From the NCBI GenBank assembly GCA_002077065.1, contig NAJO01000065.1, forward strand, positions 98,725 through 162,724: a DNA stretch of 64,000 nucleotides, read 5' to 3'. Positions 19,126 through 29,812 of the stretch are shown here, piece after piece. How positions within the stretch are numbered: position 1 is the stretch's first letter; each line of letters starts with the position of its first letter. Source of the DNA: Cryoendolithus antarcticus (Eukaryota > Ascomycota > Dothideomycetes > Cladosporiales > Cladosporiaceae). A program made the position numbers and the translations under genes. The notes under the pieces are model-generated. The model worked only from the letters and a program-made list of their open reading frames with translations. It was not told the DNA's origin and ran no database searches.

Positions 19126-20584
19126 TCAATGATCACCTCGCCCACCCCCGAAACCCTTCCCAAAGCTACTCAATCTACTCCCAATACTCCCCCCGCCGGC
19201 CTGCAGATTACTCATCACAGCCTCCTCGAGCGCAGACTGCGTCACGCTCGCGTCTTCGAGATCACTGAAGCTACTACCCATGCTAGGAGTGCCTGAACTA
19301 CCATCGCCCCGCGCTGCGGCTGCAAGAGCAGCGCGGTGTCGAGGGCTGAGAGGGCCGGGTCTTGGGAGAGCCTCGAGGTTGTTGGGTGTTGTCGAGGTGG
19401 AGGAAGCGGAGGCGGAGGGCGATGAGTCAGGGGCTGAGGACGTAGTGTTGGGTGATCTGGGTTTCGTAGCTGTGATTCCGGGACCAGACTTGCTGCTCGG
19501 TCGTCCTGCTGCTTGACCTCGAAGCGTTGCTGCTGGGTCAGGCAGTGGAGCATCGGAGGACGAGGATGCTGCGTTAGCTGCGGCAAAAGGCAGGAACCCA
19601 CCAGAAGACGACTCAGGATCGTCTTCTGATGATCCGCGGTCGCCTTCTGAGCTCAAAGTCCCCAATGTCGATCTTTCAGGCAGAGCAGCGGATGGCAAGC
19701 GACGAAATGCCTGACTGCGTGCCATTGACGATGGCTCATCTTCCGAGTCCGATGCATCATCGTGATCATCGTGATCGTCGTGGCCAAGCTCGGCATCGTC
19801 TTCCACAGCGGCGCGTTGCTTGGCTGGAACTGTTCTCTGTTGCTGTGAGCCTCCAGATGACTTGAGAGCACGTTGTCGCAAGGTGTACAGTCCACTGCCA
19901 GCCCTGCTTTGTGTGAGCGTAGCGTTCGACGGAGTGCGAGATAGCTGGGCCCCCGATATTGGTCGAGGCGTGCCTGGCTCGGTGGGTGGCGGCACTGGAC
20001 TTGCTCTTTTCGAGCTTATGTCGATTGAAGGTGTCGTTCTCGAATCTATGTAATGTCAGTAGCTACTTCATTGGCGAGGTGGAATCGACGCACCTTTACT
20101 CCCAGAGCCATCATCGCCCCCAGAAGCTAGCCGCCTCATCTGCGTCTTCATGCCCTCAAAGTGTTGCTCGTACAGCCAGGCTGCCTGTTGCATCAGGAAT
20201 GCGAGCTCGACTTCGAAGCGCTCTGCTGTCGCTTCCCAGTCGATTTCCTGTAGTCATAATCAGCACTGCGGTGACGATCACTGATCGCCTATCAAAGGCA
20301 CGTACCTTCGAGTTCGACGTCTTGGAGATGATCTTCCACAACGCCTTGTCCTTCGTACCATCCCATGAGACGAGGTCAGGATCTTGGAAACCATTACGCG
20401 GAAACGGGCATCGAACGATAAGGGTATAGCGTACTGGGCGACTTGGAGGAGGTGCAGGAGAGCCAGGCAAGGGAGATGTCTTGGTCGATCTTTCTACAGG
20501 TTGACCGGAAACGCTATTGCGAGGCGAGTGGCTTGGACGTCGATGCTCTGCACTGACCCGGCTTGTGGATGCAGTCGGAGACAT
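19126..20584 (-). CDS. ATG29: Autophagy-related protein Atg29
   Basis: Exons, in transcription order, 20306-20584, 20094-20247 and 19126-20045 give 450 residues; introns are 58 and 48 bases with canonical ends. The conserved Atg29 N-terminal domain is clear: YTLIVRCPFPRNGFQDP, then DLVSWDGTKDKALWKIISK and, after intron 1, EIDWEATAERFEVELAFLMQ followed by QAAWLYEQHF. The rest is a long Ser/Asp-rich disordered tail with acidic His/Asp repeats (HDDHDDHDD). It ends with the conserved block FSDLEDASVTQSALEEAVMS typical of filamentous fungal Atg29. Atg29 works with Atg17 and Atg31 in the scaffold that starts phagophore assembly. The gene's 3' end has been partly duplicated just downstream (18650-18945). 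Confidence 0.9.
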
Positions 20585-20937
20585 GATAACGATTCCTAGC
20601 CTAACAAACACCGGAGAGAGTGCAAAGTACCTAAGATGGGGATGAACAGACACACGGCAGGTGCGATGTAGGCAAGTAACCGGGGGCTTGGCACGCAATG
20701 ATTGGTCGATCTAGTGTGTAGATCGGTATTGTATGTGAAGGAAACCCGCAACAGCACAGGTACATGATCATGGTGGGTATGAAGCACGCTGGCAAATCGA
20801 TGAGTTTCGAATGTTTGGCATTGGAGGTACCTCAGCTCTGCCGTCAGCCTGCTGCTCGCTGCAGCATCGACGATCCCAGGCAAGCCTTTCCCTTCCTCAG
20901 CCCACCAGTACGCCACCAAGCATAGCAAACGACACGC
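20585..20937. other. Intergenic, 353 bp
   Basis: Lies between the ATG29 start and the RPL21 stop, both on the minus strand. It should contain the ATG29 promoter; no other feature is visible. Confidence 0.5.
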
Positions 20938-21625
20938 TCAGATCGTCGTCTCATACGCTATCGGTGCCACGCTCTCCGGCTTGTTCTCCTTTGCGCTGAC
21001 CGTCCTCGCCTCCCTCGGCATCACTGGCTGACGCTTGAGATGCACATGCACACCATCCTCCTTGGCCTTCTTCATGTTGGCCGCATTCGTCTTGACACGT
21101 CGCAGGAACTCGTCGCGCGAGCGGGAGTGGTTGACGTGCTCGATGCGAACGTTGACGCGCTTTTCGATGTAGCGGTTGCCGACCTGCTTGTAGAGGATCA
21201 CACCGACTGCGGACTTTGTGACATTGTAGACGACGCCGGTCTTGCCGTGGAAATCCTTGTGACTGCGAGATTGTCAGAGACTGCACCTCGCTGGTGTTTC
21301 GTGCACTGCCAGGCGTGCGCCGGAATATCAGAGGGGTGGATTGACTTACGGCATGCCCTTCTGCACAGCACCGTTTGCGACCACATCGACGATATCTCCG
21401 ACCTTGTACTGTTTGAGGTATGTGGACAGCTTGATCATACCCTTCTTCTTGAAGTCCCGAGAGAAGGCTGCGCAACGTTAGTTCCTGACTGGACCCTGCC
21501 ATCCTTGTTTGTCCTGATTTGCTGCTGCCAGCTCCTCTCCTCCTGCTTCAATTCCTCCGTCTTCCAATCTCGGGGGATGACTGACCATAGCGCGTGCCCG
21601 CGCGGAGACCTGCGGCGTGACCCAT
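20938..21625 (-). CDS. RPL21: 60S ribosomal protein L21 (eL21)
   Basis: Exons, in transcription order, 21586-21625, 21350-21467 and 20938-21262 join to 160 residues, the normal length of eL21. Introns begin GTCAGT and GTAAGT and end GCAG. The protein begins [19 protein letters not shown] and contains the diagnostic [35 protein letters not shown] and [18 protein letters not shown]. eL21 is a structural protein of the large cytosolic ribosomal subunit. It is divergent from RPS9, with 339 bases between the two starts, so the two ribosomal genes may share promoter elements. Confidence 0.96.
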
Positions 21626-21964
21626 TGCGGAATGATTTGGTGGCTATATCGTGATTGTTAGTGTCGTGAACGTGATCGCACTGAGGGAGGGCTCGGCATA
21701 CGTCTGAAGGTTAGGGTCTATAGCAAGATGTCAGTGGTGAATTACTAGCGATATGGGGTCTGTAGCACTCACATTGTTGGTGCTGTGATGCGATCTCGTC
21801 GTCGGCGTCGCATTTGAAGTTCCACCAAGTCGAAAAGCGGTGCTTGCGCCAAGACTTTGGATGCGGGAGCCGCCGTACGCTAGCGAGCGCACTCTGAGAA
21901 CTTCGAATTCCAACGCCACGGATTGATTAGACGACAGTAACGACACCGACGACAACCATCCATC
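21626..21964. promoter_or_regulatory. Shared RPL21/RPS9 divergent promoter with TTAGGG box
   Basis: A 339-base interval between two divergent ribosomal protein genes. It contains GGTTAGGGT (TTAGGG at 21711-21716). Telomere-like TTAGGG boxes bound by Tbf1/Taz1-type factors are known at ribosomal protein promoters of several fungi; function here is inference from one copy. Confidence 0.45.
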
Positions 21965-23081
21965 ATGGCACCGTAAGTACAAACCCCTCTTGCTGGAGAC
22001 GACTGCAATCTGCAACAGCGATGGACATGACTGCGAGCGATTGTGGAGGAGAGTGGAGTGATCGAAGGCATTACGCACACGACCTTGAGAGAACACTGCC
22101 TTGAACGACATGCCGAACACACTCGATTAAGGAGGTTTCAAGTTGGAGATGCCTGCCTCGAAAGGTCATTCATAAGAGCGTTGGGACCAGGGAAAGAGGC
22201 TACCTCATACCCCGCGGTCGAAGGCAGTCAAGGCGGATGTTCAGACTCCCGCGTACTGCTTGCGCTGCAGTCATGTCCATCGCTCTCCAAATATGAATAT
22301 GGGTACATATCAAGCACACCCACTGACACACTCAAAGTCGCAGCTCCAGCAAGACCTACAAGGTCCCGCGTCGTCCGTTCGAGTCGGCGCGTCTGTACGT
22401 ACTCCATGGCCACTGAGCGCGAGCTTGCTCCGCTCATGTCTGCAGTATCTAACGTGCACCCAGCGATTCCGAGTTGAAGACCGTCGGCGAATATGGCCTC
22501 CGCAACAAGCGTGAGGTGTGGCGCGTCATGCTCACCCTCTCCAAGATCCGTCGTGCTGCCCGGTACGTTGTACTGTAGCCGAACAACGCAAGCAATGCTG
22601 ATTTCAGGAACAGTCAGCTCCTCACCATGGACGAGAAGGACCCCAAGCGTCTGTTCGAAGGCAACGCCCTCATTCGCCGCCTGGTCCGTGTCGGTGTGCT
22701 CGACGAGACCCGCATGAAGCTCGATTACGTGCTCGCCCTCAAGGTCGAGGACTTCTTGGAGCGCCGCCTCCAGACCTGTGTCTACAAACTCGGCCTTGCC
22801 AAGTCCATCCACCACGCTCGTGTCCTCATCCGCCAACGCCACATCCGGTTGGTCTTCTTCATGAACTACCTCCAATCGGCAACAGCTAACACAGTAATAG
22901 TGTCGGCAAGCAAATCGTCAACGTCCCATCCTTCGTCGTCCGCCTCGACTCGCAAAAGCACATCGACTTCTCCCTCACCTCGCCGTTCGGTGGCGGGCGC
23001 CCCGGTCGTGTGCGTAGGAAGAAGGCCAAGGCCGCCGAGAAGGGTGGTGATGACGCGGCTGAGGAGGAGGAAGAGGAGTAG
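21965..23081 (+). CDS. RPS9: 40S ribosomal protein S9 (uS4)
   Basis: Five exons (21965-21972, 22344-22394, 22464-22562, 22608-22847, 22901-23081) join to 192 residues, as expected for eukaryotic uS4. The first exon codes only MAP plus part of the next codon, and the first intron is unusually long at 371 bases. The protein reads [17 protein letters not shown], then [20 protein letters not shown], the S4 RNA-binding region [12 protein letters not shown] and [20 protein letters not shown], and an acidic Glu-rich C-terminus. It is a primary rRNA-binding protein of the small subunit and takes part in decoding accuracy. Confidence 0.96.
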
Positions 23082-23470
23082 ATGCTGTCACGTTTCGAAG
23101 ACAGCAGATTATGTGCCTGTAGAAGTGGTCGCTAGGCCAGAGCAGCAGTATACCTGCTGGCGTGCGCTAGTCGATCATGTGCAATGCATCAGGTTGACGG
23201 GCGCAGTCATAGATCATGTATCACAGATCACGCTCGACTATCCTTCCTGCTCGATCACTAGTTATACCGTAATTTGACTTTCTTACGTGGCATGATTGAT
23301 ATTGCCCTTTTTATACTGCACTCACTCTATCGGAAGCCGGGGGATCTCCCTCCGATGTTTGCGTGACGAAGCACTTCGCGATCTCAATAGGCCTCTAGCA
23401 TAGATGCTTATACTGAATCTGGCGAATGCGTCCATAGGAATGCCGCGATGACAGTGGGCCATGCAGGACG
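23082..23470. other. Intergenic, 389 bp
   Basis: Lies between the RPS9 stop and the SMP-protein start. It contains an A/T-rich stretch near 23270-23320 that could serve as 3' end signal; no gene is seen. Confidence 0.5.
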
Positions 23471-26400
23471 ATGAGCCTGTCGACTATCCTCTGCGCCTAC
23501 CTCATCGGCGGTCTTACCTTCTTGCCACTCGTCATACTCGCGATCGTCTTCCCAGCATGGCTTACTCTGCCTCAAACGAAGGAGGGTGCAGCTTCGACCA
23601 CTCGCGATGAGAGAAAGATAGCAAAGGGCAAATATGATGCCGACGCTGAACGTGAGGATGAGCTCTCATCCTACGACAGTGCTGCGAGTGGCAACTTTGC
23701 AGTACTGCGATCGTATAACTTCCAGTCCGCCCTTGCAGCACTGAACGCGAAGAGCAATACTGGCCCTGATAGCAGCAATGGTGGGGGCGAGAATGGTAGT
23801 CAGGAGTCTATGTCGGTGTATCAGAGCATGTACAAGTCGGTGTTTGACCGGAGTAAGGCTACTGGACAGAAGAGCGTGCTGGCCGAACAAGACGAGGCAG
23901 CAAATGCCGCTGCTGCAAAGCCGAAGCCCTCTGCTACGCCCGCTACGATCTACCACATCGTTCTGCGACACCGTCACCTCATGCTGTATGACTCGGCGGC
24001 CCAGCTCGAAGTTCGACACGTGATTAGCCTGGCACACCATACCGTCTCTCTAACGGACGGCGAGGATGAAGACGTTGCTCTCATAGACGGCGATCTCTTC
24101 GTCAAGCGGACGGCGATATGTCTGCAGCCGAATTCTACAATCCCAAACGGCTTCAATCCTCATGAGCATGTGCAGCTTCCTAAGCCGTTCTACCTCTTCT
24201 CAGCAACGTGCTCGGAGAAGGAAGACTTCTACCATGCACTCCTCTCCGCTCAGGCAGAGCATCCTGTACCACAGCCTTTGGATCCAACATGCACGATGAA
24301 GTTGCAGTCGGCGCTGCACTCAAATTCCCTCACATCTGAGTCACGGGCGTTGAACGCCTTGCTGGGACGAGTGTTCTTAGCAGTCCATCGAACACCTTTC
24401 ATGCAGGACTTCATTCGGAAGAAGATCGAGAAGAAGATTGCGCGAGTTACCAAACCCGCTTTCATCGCATCGATTGCAGTTCAGAGCATCGATCTTGGTG
24501 ACATGACACCGATCATCTCGAATCTGAAGTTGAAGGATCTCAATATCTCGGGCGACGTGATTATAGGTGCTGATGTGAAGTACACTGGAGCATTCAAGGT
24601 AGTCATTGCAGCCGTTGCAAAGCTTGATCTCGGTGCGAGGTTCAAAGTGAGGACTGTCGATCTCGTTCTGGCCGCATCACTGCAGCGCTTGCAGGGAAAG
24701 CTGCTCGTCCGCGTCAAGCCCAGTCCGAGCAATCGCCTGTGGTTCTGCTTCGAAGAGATGCCTGCTATGGAGGTCAAGATCGAGCCCGTGGTCAGCACGA
24801 GGCAAATTACCTACACTTTTATCCTGAAGGCTATCGAGAACAGGATCAGAGAAGTCGTGACGGAGACAGTGGTTAAGCCAAACTGGGACGATGTCCCATT
24901 CTTCGACACTAGTGCGCAGGAATATCGTGGAGGCATCTGGCAAGAGTCGAAAGGAGGTGATTCGGAGGTTGAAGACTCCAGTGACGAAATGTCAAATGCG
25001 AAAGACAAGCACGGCATGAAGCACGACCAGACTGAATCCATGCCAGTCCTGCCAGGCACTGATCAACCCGAAAGTCGCAGAGCGAGCGCTTCAAGTGGCA
25101 TGCAAACGAAGAGCTTTCGTGACACTAGTGGCTTGAAGAGCCGGTCGACGATGTCACTCCCGCCTCCTTCGCAAGCTGCACAGCTTGCGGCGGACCGTGC
25201 GACTACCTTCCGGCCACCGAAGCCAATGCGTTCTCCTTCATTCAATGCGTCATCTCCGAGTGTAGCTATGGACGGCGTGAGTGCTTTGAAGTCTGAGGAT
25301 CTGCCCCGTGTGCCTGCCAAGCGATGGATCGGTCGGGCACCTCCGCCTGCTGTGAAGCGCGATGCGGTTGATGCTGTGCGTGAGGTGTATGACAGGGCTG
25401 GTCATAGGGTCGAAGTCGCCGGGACAGATGTTCCCGATCTTCACACAAACTCTATGAGTGCTGCTGACTCAGACCTTGCTCTCCTCGACGCCACCGACGA
25501 TGAAGTCGAGCCCTGGACACCCTTCCGTTCCGGTAGCCACGACGAAGCCACAGCATCACGCAAAGATTCACAGTCGACCCTACACACCACAGATCCAGCC
25601 TCCTCGGCATCTAGCCGCGTCTCCACAATGCGAAGCTCCGCCTCGTCAACAATCTCACGCGAACAAGCGCAAGCGAAAGGCAAGAACCTCCTGGCTGCCA
25701 CCGCCGCAGCTACCACTGCCGCACGCGCATGGGCCTGGAACACTGCAGCGAACCGCAGGAAAGGTGCTCCCATATTTCAGCCTCGCAATACACGAGGTGA
25801 ACCTGATGGCTTGCCTCAAGAACCCATGGGTCGAGGCCAGCCGCTGCCTCCACCAGGTACACCACTTCCGAAGCCTCCGAAAGGCAGTCTCTGGGGTGGC
25901 AGTGGATTTGCTGGAGGCAGTATGAAGAGGAAACCTGTACTGCCTGCGAGGAGAGCTGGTGGAGTGCCTGAGGGAGTAGGGGAAAGCAGCGCAACGGCTA
26001 GCTCTGAGAGCCTTGCGCGAGCGAGTGGGGAAGACGAATTCGGACCGTGGAATGAGAACTTCGAAGATCATGAGGGTGATCCTGCAAATGGAGTCGCTGA
26101 TCATGCGGACGAGTCCATACTTGAGAAGGAAGACAGTGTTGAGTCCAAGAAACGCCAAGCACCACCCTTGCCACCACGACGAAAGAAGCACACCGACTCA
26201 CAATCTGCCACTCCACCCATGCATGTTCTCGTTGAGACCGCCCGCGAAGGTGGACATGACGATACCGCAAAGGGTGCCACTGAGCTACAGCCTGAGACCC
26301 TTAGTGCTACCGATGAGTCCGACGAGCTCGCACAACCAGCCCTCAGAGACCACAGCGCTGTGCCCCACGGGGACCAAGAAGATCTTCTCGACTTTGACGT

Positions 26401-26659
26401 GCCGGCAGTCCCTGCACTTGCCGATGTGGCCGCAGAGGAGCAAGGTACGCTGGAGATCGAAGAGGGTGACGGCACTCATGTCATTGACGACAAAGGGGAC
26501 CATATCGTCGCCAGTAGCTACGTGCCTTCCGAGCGTCACGGCGCTGCAGAGAGCATTGAGGCGGCTCTACCGGTTGGAAAAGATAGCTTCGAGAAGCATG
26601 ATGGTGTGGCAGACGGAGAGAAGCATGCACAGATACCCCATCATGATGATTCACGATAG
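23471..26659 (+). CDS. SMP-domain lipid-transfer protein (Nvj2/TEX2-like)
   Basis: A single-exon protein of 1062 residues. Residues 7-32 form an N-terminal membrane anchor (YLIGGLTFLPLVILAIVFPA). A PH-like domain covers about 155-260 (IYHIVLRHRHLMLYDS, then FYLFSATCSEKEDFYHALL). An SMP domain covers about 280-480 (ALNALLGRVFLAVHRTPF, SIDLGDMTPIISNLKLKDLN, PVVSTRQITYTFILKAIE). The order membrane segment-PH-SMP is that of yeast Nvj2 and animal TEX2, ER proteins that move lipids at contacts with the vacuole, Golgi or other membranes. The C-terminal 550 residues are disordered and rich in Ser, Pro and acidic residues, with a polyproline motif KKRQAPPLPPRRKKH that may bind SH3 domains. That tail is not needed for the family assignment. 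Confidence 0.88.
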   Translation: MSLSTILCAYLIGGLTFLPLVILAIVFPAWLTLPQTKEGAASTTRDERKIAKGKYDADAEREDELSSYDSAASGNFAVLRSYNFQSALAALNAKSNTGPDSSNGGGENGSQESMSVYQSMYKSVFDRSKATGQKSVLAEQDEAANAAAAKPKPSATPATIYHIVLRHRHLMLYDSAAQLEVRHVISLAHHTVSLTDGEDEDVALIDGDLFVKRTAICLQPNSTIPNGFNPHEHVQLPKPFYLFSATCSEKEDFYHALLSAQAEHPVPQPLDPTCTMKLQSALHSNSLTSESRALNALLGRVFLAVHRTPFMQDFIRKKIEKKIARVTKPAFIASIAVQSIDLGDMTPIISNLKLKDLNISGDVIIGADVKYTGAFKVVIAAVAKLDLGARFKVRTVDLVLAASLQRLQGKLLVRVKPSPSNRLWFCFEEMPAMEVKIEPVVSTRQITYTFILKAIENRIREVVTETVVKPNWDDVPFFDTSAQEYRGGIWQESKGGDSEVEDSSDEMSNAKDKHGMKHDQTESMPVLPGTDQPESRRASASSGMQTKSFRDTSGLKSRSTMSLPPPSQAAQLAADRATTFRPPKPMRSPSFNASSPSVAMDGVSALKSEDLPRVPAKRWIGRAPPPAVKRDAVDAVREVYDRAGHRVEVAGTDVPDLHTNSMSAADSDLALLDATDDEVEPWTPFRSGSHDEATASRKDSQSTLHTTDPASSASSRVSTMRSSASSTISREQAQAKGKNLLAATAAATTAARAWAWNTAANRRKGAPIFQPRNTRGEPDGLPQEPMGRGQPLPPPGTPLPKPPKGSLWGGSGFAGGSMKRKPVLPARRAGGVPEGVGESSATASSESLARASGEDEFGPWNENFEDHEGDPANGVADHADESILEKEDSVESKKRQAPPLPPRRKKHTDSQSATPPMHVLVETAREGGHDDTAKGATELQPETLSATDESDELAQPALRDHSAVPHGDQEDLLDFDVPAVPALADVAAEEQGTLEIEEGDGTHVIDDKGDHIVASSYVPSERHGAAESIEAALPVGKDSFEKHDGVADGEKHAQIPHHDDSR

Positions 26660-27507
26660 CTCGAATCGTCACTCTAGTCGTTTCAACTTAGCCTCCGCTG
26701 TGTGTACTTGCCTCGCGAGTTTCGCTGTACTCAACGTGACTTCCTCGGTGATTCTACATCTGCCTGTTCCAATGCCGGGAAGGCAATTCAAGGCATTGTC
26801 GAAAGATTGAAGGATCCAACCATTCGGCACGAAATGCACCTTCATCTGCAATACGATGCTCGGCACTCTGCGATTCTGGGCGATTCTCGGTCTTGCTGAA
26901 AGTACATGAGCACCGGGCCGTGTTCGCGAAGGATCATCGAATATCGCACTTCTCTCCCTACATCTGCCAACCAATAGCATCCTCTGGCAGCCTGTTCTTG
27001 AGAAGATTACCATGCGATCAACTCCGCGACGCGTCTCCAAGGGGTTCAATCCCGTAATTGCACAACCCGAAATAGGAGGAAAAGCTTCACTACGGGCCAG
27101 CCCGTCTTTGAACGGCGCTGGCACAGACCTCACCTCTCCACTACAGGCACGCACAGGGTAGACAGCTGTCGCCGTTGACCAGAACAACGCCTCCCGCGTG
27201 GCACTAGGGATGATCTACTGCTACCCTGCCTGGCGGGAGGATGAACACGAGTCGCACTTGATGGAGACGAGATGAGAGACCGGTCAGGCACTCATGGAGT
27301 GGTGAAGTACGTTTATTTCCGTCTGTCTCTGTGAACCGTCTGTCTACCACCAGCATCTCATTACTGTCTCTCTTGTTGCGAGCATTACGTTCGCGTCCAT
27401 TCTTTCGGTCTTCGCGACCACCACCTTCGTTTTTAGGCCTCGGCCGTCCATTCATTGAGCAGCAGTAATACGACAGATCTCGAATCATATACAGTCCTTT
27501 CGCCAAG
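26660..27507. other. Intergenic, 848 bp
   Basis: A 172-codon frame on the minus strand (26669-27187) shows no recognisable motif and looks like chance. The right 250 bases are the promoter and pyrimidine-rich leader of the chitinase gene. No RNA gene is supported. Confidence 0.5.
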
Positions 27508-29118
27508 ATGCCTTTCACACTCAGCGCCACTCTCGCTACCACTGCTTTCGCCGCGATCGCCTCTGCGGCTTTCAATCCTCTCTCCAAGACCAACGTCGCT
27601 GTCTATTGGGGCCAAGGGCCATACCAGAACCGACTTCTCACAACCTGCCAGAATCCATCCGTGGATATCGTTAACGTTGCATTCGTCAATGCCTTCCCCG
27701 ACAACAGCCCTGGCGCGTGGCCAGGAACGAACTTTGGCAATCAGTGTGGTGACCAAACCTACACTCACAACGGTGTCTCCACGCTCTTGAAGTCCAATTG
27801 CCCCACTATCGGCTCAGACATTATAACCTGCCAGCAGACCTACGGCAAGAAAGTATTGCTCTCACTAGGAGGAGGATACCCGACGAATTACTACATTGCG
27901 AACGATACGAGCGCGAACAACTTTGCGGACTTCGTGTGGGGAGCATTTGGCCCGAAGACAGCTGCGTGGACCAACGCGGGCAACCCGCGACCGTTCGGCG
28001 ATGCTGTCGTCGACGGCTTCGACTTTGACATTGAGAGCCAAATGTCCCCGGCTCCGAACGACATCAACGGCAATGCCATTACGGACTATCAGAGCCGCGG
28101 CTATGCAACGATGATCACGAGATTGAAGAACACTCTCTTCGGTCAGGACACATCCAAGAGCTACTACATCTCTGGTGCACCGCAATGCCCGCAGCCAGAT
28201 GTGCATCTCAGCTCGGTCATCAGCCAGGCGTGGTTCGATTTCCTGTTTGTGCAATTCTACAACAACCCCTCTTGCAGTGCTCGCGCTGCTGTGACGTTCA
28301 ATGCGAATGACAGCCTGCTGCACTGGACGCAGACGCCGTCGAAGAACTCTGCAGTCAGGATCTACTTCGGCATTCCTGCGTCTGTCAATGCTTCGACCAA
28401 TCCAAGCGACTATATTACGCAATCAGAGGCATCTGCGATCGTGCAGCGCTTCTCGAAGTTTGACAAGTGGGGCGGTATCAGCTTGTGGGAGTCGCAATAC
28501 GCGCAGAACAATGTTGCGTGTGGACAGGACTACACTACTTGGATGAAGAAGATCGTCGTCGCTGCTGTGGGTGGGACTTCCTTGAATACCGACACAAGCA
28601 ATTGCCCAGTCACTTCGACAACCAGCTCGACTGTGCAGTCAACCACGACTTCGTCATCTACCCGATCGTCGAGCACCCTTATTACCACAACAACAAGCTC
28701 GACTGCTCAGCCGACCACCACCTCATCTACCAGATCGTCCAGCACGCTCGTCACGACGACCCGGACTTCGTCCACTACCACCTCATCCACCGCTTGCGCC
28801 ACACCGACCCTGACCACAGTCACCTTCAACGAACAAAAGTCAACTGTCTACGGCGAGTCCGTCTACGTCATTGGTGACAACGCCGCGCTCGGAAGCTGGA
28901 ACACTGCCAACGCCATTCCTCTGAGCGCAGCTGGCTACACGTCCAGCAACCCACAGTGGTCTGGCTCGGTGAAGCTGCCGGCTGGTGCCTCGGTGCAGTA
29001 CAAGTTCATCAAGATGGGTACCGATGGGAGTATCACGTGGGAAAGTGACCCGAACAGATTGTACACTGTGCCGGGGAACTGTGCGGGGACGGCGGTGGTA
29101 GGGAGTACGTGGAGATAA
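27508..29118 (+). CDS. Secreted GH18 chitinase (class III type) with C-terminal CBM20
   Basis: A single-exon protein of 536 residues. The signal peptide covers about residues 1-20 (LATTAFAAIASAA). The GH18 barrel runs from TNVAVYWGQGPYQ (about 28) to about 350, with KKVLLSLGGGYP and the catalytic DxxDxDxE motif DGFDFDIE at 169-176 (acid E176). A Ser/Thr-rich linker (about 365-430) of near-repeated TTTSSSTRSSSTL units leads to a CBM20 starch-binding-type module (about 433-536) with VYVIGDNAALGSWNTANAI and VQYKFIKMGTDGSITWESD. Class III fungal chitinases cleave chitin with retention; they more often carry CBM1, CBM18 or CBM19. CBM20 would bind alpha-glucan, so the target could be chitin in an alpha-glucan-rich cell wall (inference). 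It heads a block of three secreted sugar-active enzymes. Confidence 0.92.
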   Translation: MPFTLSATLATTAFAAIASAAFNPLSKTNVAVYWGQGPYQNRLLTTCQNPSVDIVNVAFVNAFPDNSPGAWPGTNFGNQCGDQTYTHNGVSTLLKSNCPTIGSDIITCQQTYGKKVLLSLGGGYPTNYYIANDTSANNFADFVWGAFGPKTAAWTNAGNPRPFGDAVVDGFDFDIESQMSPAPNDINGNAITDYQSRGYATMITRLKNTLFGQDTSKSYYISGAPQCPQPDVHLSSVISQAWFDFLFVQFYNNPSCSARAAVTFNANDSLLHWTQTPSKNSAVRIYFGIPASVNASTNPSDYITQSEASAIVQRFSKFDKWGGISLWESQYAQNNVACGQDYTTWMKKIVVAAVGGTSLNTDTSNCPVTSTTSSTVQSTTTSSSTRSSSTLITTTTSSTAQPTTTSSTRSSSTLVTTTRTSSTTTSSTACATPTLTTVTFNEQKSTVYGESVYVIGDNAALGSWNTANAIPLSAAGYTSSNPQWSGSVKLPAGASVQYKFIKMGTDGSITWESDPNRLYTVPGNCAGTAVVGSTWR

Positions 29119-29812
29119 TGTCCTGGGGTAGGGATAGCGCTAGTGTGTATACATAATCGACGGGACTTGCCTAATAATCAATGTTCACATTCGGACGTCT
29201 ATCCGAGGTTTTTCTTCCGTCCAGTGGTGTAGTGCCTGACTCGACCGAGTGGCCAGAGGCAAGTCAAGTGACAGACGGTTGTTCTTGTACTTGCAATTCC
29301 GGGTAATATGTCTACGCCGTGAATCCGGAACAGCGATCTCCGTGTTCACCTCTCGCTTGGCACGCGGTGTTTCAGGATCACCCTTCGGTCTGGACTTTGG
29401 ACACTGAACTCAACATCAATTCACCACTTCACTCGCCAACGACAATCATTGACCGAGCGGCTGAGCAGCAGAGGGCTGATTGTAAACACTCCGGTCTGCA
29501 GCACGCCAGGAACGCTGCGCGCCAATGCAGGACTATGGCGATCACTCAGCACACGCGAGTCCACGTCCTCCACTACCAACTTCATATAGATGAAGGCTTC
29601 TGCGGTCCGTGGAGCTTGAGTGAAACAGTCTACGGTCGCACGGAGTCGGCAGTCGCCTCTTGCCACGAGGAGACCTAATGTAAGCCAACTGTTATACATG
29701 TTCCTCTGCACTTGGCACACTTCCTACTATCGTCGTCGTCGCTCTCTTGTCTCGCTTTCCTGTACATCTCATTCAACCCTACGTGCCGGTCACGTTGCCT
29801 CCATCGCCGACC
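29119..29812. other. Intergenic, 694 bp
   Basis: Between the chitinase stop and the esterase start, same strand. No gene or RNA could be supported; the last 100 bases are pyrimidine-rich, as in a fungal promoter. Confidence 0.5.

Noticed and set aside
21711..21716. Interstitial TTAGGG as a relic of an ancient chromosome end
   Set aside because: A single six-base copy is expected by chance or as a promoter box; no array is present.
27035..27075. GGTTCAATCC resembling a tRNA B box
   Set aside because: The flanks do not form a T-stem and no A box, anticodon arm or acceptor stem could be found upstream.
26669..27187. 172-codon open frame on the minus strand
   Set aside because: No recognisable motif or fungal coding character; it overlaps the 3' region of the SMP gene and looks like chance.
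28600..28800. Ser/Thr-coding direct repeats as a separate minisatellite
   Set aside because: They form the linker between the chitinase and CBM20 domains and are ordinary low-complexity coding sequence.
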